Part shown: one piece after another, positions 61,141 through 64,000 of the stretch | How positions within the stretch are numbered: the first letter of the stretch is position 1 | Layout of the letters: every line of letters starts with the position of its first letter | DNA from: Moritella sp. 24 | Lineage (GTDB): Bacteria; Pseudomonadota; Gammaproteobacteria; Enterobacterales; Moritellaceae | NCBI RefSeq assembly: GCF_018219155.1 | Contig: NZ_CP056123.1 | Span: forward strand, 186,001 to 250,000 | Length of the DNA: 64,000 nt | Reading direction: 5' to 3' | Made by a program: the position numbers and the translations under genes | Notes under the pieces: generated by a model | The model's input: only the letters and a program-made list of their open reading frames with translations | Told to the model about the DNA's origin: nothing | The model's database searches: none

Positions 61141-63090
61141 ATGAAACTTTATATTGCCGAAAAACCCAGCCTAGGTCGTGCTATTGCCGATGTCTTACCT
61201 AAACCTCACAAGAAGCAACAAGGTTACATTGAAGTGGGTAATGGTGATGTAGTGTCATGGTGTATTGGCCATTTACTCGAACAAGCTGAGCCGGATGCGT
61301 ATGATGACGCGTATAAAAAATGGCGTTTAGAACATCTTCCTATCGTACCTGAAACATGGCAATTAAAGAAAAAACCGAATACCAGTAAGCAATTGACTGT
61401 ATTAAGAGGACTTGTAAAAAAAGCCACCAGTCTTGTGCATGCAGGTGATCCGGATAGAGAAGGGCAATTGCTGGTCGATGAAGTCATCGAGTTTCTTAAA
61501 ACACCGGCGAAAAAGAAAAATACCGCGCAACGACTACTTATTAGCGATCTTAATCCTGCAGCCGTTAAAAATGCCCTTAATAGTCTACAGCCTAATAGTG
61601 ATTATATTCCTTTATCTGTATCCGCTTTAGCACGCTCACGTGCTGATTGGTTATATGGCATGAACATGACCCGCGCTTATACGTTACAAGGGCAAAAAGT
61701 AGGTTATCAAGGTGTCTTGTCTGTGGGTCGCGTACAAACCCCCATTTTGGGTTTAGTGGTGCGACGAGATATCGAGATTGCCAACTTTGTCAGTAAACCT
61801 TTTTATGAAGTATTGGTGCATTTGCAAACCCAGCAGCAAGAAACGTTTACTGCAAAGTGGAAACCCAGCGAAGCGTGTCGTCCGTATATGGATGAAGATG
61901 GCCGCGTATTAGTAAAAAAATTAGCTGAAAATGTAGTGAGCCGTGTTCAAGATCAAATGGGCGAAGTCACTAAGCTAGAAAAGAAAAACAAGCAACAAGC
62001 AGCCCCTTTACCGTATAACTTATCATCATTACAAATTGATGCAGCGAAACGCTTTGGCATGAGTGCACAGCAAGTTTTAGATACCTGCCAAGCATTATAT
62101 GAACGCCATAAACTCATTACCTATCCACGTTCAGATAGCCGCTATTTACCAAAAGAGCACTATGGTCATCGTGGTGGTGTGATTAGTGCAATCGCAAAAA
62201 CCAGTTCATCATTAAACCAAGCCGCGTTAAATGCCGATCAGAGTTTACGCAGTAAAGCGTGGAACGATGGTAAGGTTGAAGCCCATCATGCCATTATTCC
62301 GACCGAAAAAAGTAGCAGTGTCGATCGACTTAATAGCAGTGAGAAAAACATTTATGAGCTGGTCGCGAGACAATATCTATGTCAGTTTTATCCTGCCTAT
62401 GAATATGCTGATACAGTGGCTGAAATTACTATTGCTGGTGGATTGTTTATTGCCAAAGCGAAAATGACGTTAAAGCAAGGGTGGAAAATATTATTCCCAA
62501 AATCTGCAGCGAGCAATAATAAACAAACGGAAGCAGAAAAAGAGTTAGCGGCGCAATTGCCCACCATTAAAAAAAGGGAGCAGGTATTGTGTCAGCAAGC
62601 GGAATGCATTGAAAAGCAAACTCAGCCACCAAAGCATTTTAGTGATGCAACCTTACTCGCTGCAATGACGGGGATCTCTCGTTATGTAAAAGACAGTGAT
62701 ATTCGTAAAATTTTAAAAGACACGGATGGGTTAGGTACGGAGGCAACGCGCGCTGGGATTATAGAGCTGTTATTTAGACGTAACTTTTTAGTACGGAATG
62801 GCAAAATGATTTTAGCGACAGATGCAGGAAAAGGATTAATTAATGCCTTGCCAGAATCTGCGACCTTACCTGATATGACGGCGCAATGGGAATCAGTACT
62901 TGATGGGATCAGCAAAAAGGAAGCAAGCTATCAGCATTTTATGGGTGGTCTCTTACAGCAACTCTCTGGCATGATTGATCAAGCCAAAGCGACACTGCCG
63001 GATGGTTTACGCGGCCTTTCAAGTGGTAAACCTGCTGGTGGGCGATTTAAGAAAAAGCCAGCTAAAAAACGGACTTATAAGAAATCATAG
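61141..63090 (+). CDS. topB: DNA topoisomerase III
   Basis: Type IA topoisomerase that passes single strands and decatenates DNA. The 649 residues match E. coli TopB (653). The Toprim domain begins MKLYIAEKPSLGRAIADVLP and includes HAGDPDREGQLLVDE (acidic triad, 100-114). The active-site tyrosine is Tyr328 in ITYPRSDSRYLP, the same number as in E. coli. SVGRVQTPILGLVV and the VEAHHAIIPT segment are further type IA blocks. The C-terminus is short and Lys-rich (KKKPAKKRTYKKS), without zinc-finger cysteines. Confidence 0.97.
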   Translation: MKLYIAEKPSLGRAIADVLPKPHKKQQGYIEVGNGDVVSWCIGHLLEQAEPDAYDDAYKKWRLEHLPIVPETWQLKKKPNTSKQLTVLRGLVKKATSLVHAGDPDREGQLLVDEVIEFLKTPAKKKNTAQRLLISDLNPAAVKNALNSLQPNSDYIPLSVSALARSRADWLYGMNMTRAYTLQGQKVGYQGVLSVGRVQTPILGLVVRRDIEIANFVSKPFYEVLVHLQTQQQETFTAKWKPSEACRPYMDEDGRVLVKKLAENVVSRVQDQMGEVTKLEKKNKQQAAPLPYNLSSLQIDAAKRFGMSAQQVLDTCQALYERHKLITYPRSDSRYLPKEHYGHRGGVISAIAKTSSSLNQAALNADQSLRSKAWNDGKVEAHHAIIPTEKSSSVDRLNSSEKNIYELVARQYLCQFYPAYEYADTVAEITIAGGLFIAKAKMTLKQGWKILFPKSAASNNKQTEAEKELAAQLPTIKKREQVLCQQAECIEKQTQPPKHFSDATLLAAMTGISRYVKDSDIRKILKDTDGLGTEATRAGIIELLFRRNFLVRNGKMILATDAGKGLINALPESATLPDMTAQWESVLDGISKKEASYQHFMGGLLQQLSGMIDQAKATLPDGLRGLSSGKPAGGRFKKKPAKKRTYKKS

Positions 63091-63239
63091 CGCGAAAGAA
63101 AGACAGCTTATATGGTATTTATATAAGGCTTTGTTGCATTTAGAGATAATTGTGCCGGTATTGTGATAATTCTGTGATGAACAATTTGCTTAAATAGACC
63201 ATGATTACTACATGGGTAGTTAACCAAGCAGGTAACGGA

Positions 63240-64000
63240 ATGATTATTAAGTCGAAAAGTAAATCTCAAGCAAGTGAAAATGATGTCGTTGCGGAACCGG
63301 TTTATCAGCAACGTCGGCAGTTCCTCAAACAACTCGGCCTTGCTGGTGTAGGCTTAGCTGCGGCAAGTCCTGCACAGGCTGGCATTTTTGATATTTTTGA
63401 CGATAAGAAAAAAGCCAGTAGTAAGGCTTTTTCCCAATCGCCGTTGAATTTAAGCAGTACGAAAGATTATGCCAATGGTGAGATTTGGACGCCTGAAAAA
63501 AAGGTGCTATCACACAATAATTTTTATGAGTTCGGTACTGCAAAAACTGACCCGAAAAAAAATGCCCAAAATTTTAAAGTTGAACCGTGGACACTGACGA
63601 TCACGGGCGCTGTAGAAAAAGAAATGACGTTGGGTTATGACGATTTATTTAAGATCGCAGATTTAGAAGAGCGTATTTATCGGATGCGTTGTGTAGAAGC
63701 GTGGTCGATGGTGATCCCGTGGACTGGATTCTCGTTATCTGAAATTATTAAAAAAGCCAACCCGACATCAAAAGCAAAATACGTCGCGTTTGAAACACTA
63801 TACGATCCGAAGCAAATGCCAGGGCAAGCCTCTTCTTATCTTGGTGGCAGCCTTGACTGGCCTTATGTCGAAGGGTTACGTATGGATGAGGCTATGCACC
63901 CATTAACTATGTTATCTGTTGGTACATTTGGTAAAACGTTAGCGCCGCAAAATGGTGCGCCAATACGCTTAGTCGTGCCATGGAAGTATGGTTTTAAAGG
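63240..64000 (+). CDS. msrP: Methionine sulfoxide reductase catalytic subunit MsrP (3' end cut by window)
   Basis: Periplasmic molybdoenzyme that repairs oxidised methionine in envelope proteins, with electrons from MsrQ. The frame starts at the ATG at 63240 and stays open to the window edge (253 codons visible of about 330). A Tat signal is present: twin arginines Arg25-Arg26 in RRQFLKQLGLAG, a hydrophobic stretch and ASPAQA before the mature part. The molybdenum ligand is Cys151 in YRMRCVEAWSMVIPW. LGYDDLF, FETLYDP and PIRLVVPWKYGF are further YedY blocks. msrQ, if present, lies beyond the window. Confidence 0.94.
   Translation, partial: MIIKSKSKSQASENDVVAEPVYQQRRQFLKQLGLAGVGLAAASPAQAGIFDIFDDKKKASSKAFSQSPLNLSSTKDYANGEIWTPEKKVLSHNNFYEFGTAKTDPKKNAQNFKVEPWTLTITGAVEKEMTLGYDDLFKIADLEERIYRMRCVEAWSMVIPWTGFSLSEIIKKANPTSKAKYVAFETLYDPKQMPGQASSYLGGSLDWPYVEGLRMDEAMHPLTMLSVGTFGKTLAPQNGAPIRLVVPWKYGFK

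Overview
This 64 kb window is chromosomal DNA of a marine-type gammaproteobacterium with low GC content. The gene content (lexA with two SOS boxes, cpxRA, recCBD, plsB, ubiCA, zapB/rraA, asnC) and the 16S sequence fit Alteromonadales, most likely Moritella or a close relative. That assignment is inference from recognised family resemblance; no search was run.

Layout. 1-7.5 kb: 3' part of rhomboid protease glpG, hldE, a FliL-like protein, ubiC-ubiA, plsB (reverse) and lexA. 7.8-14.2 kb: a tight chemosensory operon of STAS, CheY, CheA, CheW, CheR, CheB and a short MCP without a periplasmic domain. 14.3-18.5 kb: a dinF-type MATE transporter, formaldehyde detoxification (frmA, fghA) and trmL. 18.6-24.1 kb: a small membrane protein, cpxA-cpxR (reverse, with a perfect CpxR box), fieF, cysE, zapB and rraA. 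24.3-26.8 kb: a polysaccharide-deacetylase-like protein that seems to lack its metal ligands, a family 4 glycosyltransferase and a DUF411 protein.

26.8-38.0 kb: two complete rRNA operons in tandem. The first has two strong promoters, tRNA-Ile and tRNA-Ala in its spacer, and a distal tRNA-Asp. The second carries tRNA-Glu in its spacer and shows no clear promoter of its own. 38.2-47.2 kb: recC-recB-recD, translationally coupled. 47.4-51.7 kb: a dicarboxylate/amino-acid symporter, miaA (reverse), asnC and a Cys/Met-metabolism PLP enzyme. 51.8-53.2 kb: a complete IS3-family (IS150-group) insertion sequence that landed in the centre of a bidirectional terminator hairpin, with a 3-bp target duplication. 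53.2-64 kb: a FapA/DUF342 protein, rplY with a leader, a methyltransferase, a SirB2-family protein, an ScsB/DsbD-like reductase, a YgbA-type protein, an SDR-like protein, an uncharacterised acidic protein, topB and the 5' part of msrP.

Most of the window is ordinary core genome. No CRISPR array, prophage, defence island or clearly new multi-gene system was seen. The observations most worth a second look are the IS inserted into a terminator and its own terminator hairpin ahead of the transposase, the apparently promoterless second rRNA operon, the degenerate deacetylase-like protein next to a glycosyltransferase, and the chemosensory operon lying between lexA and dinF.
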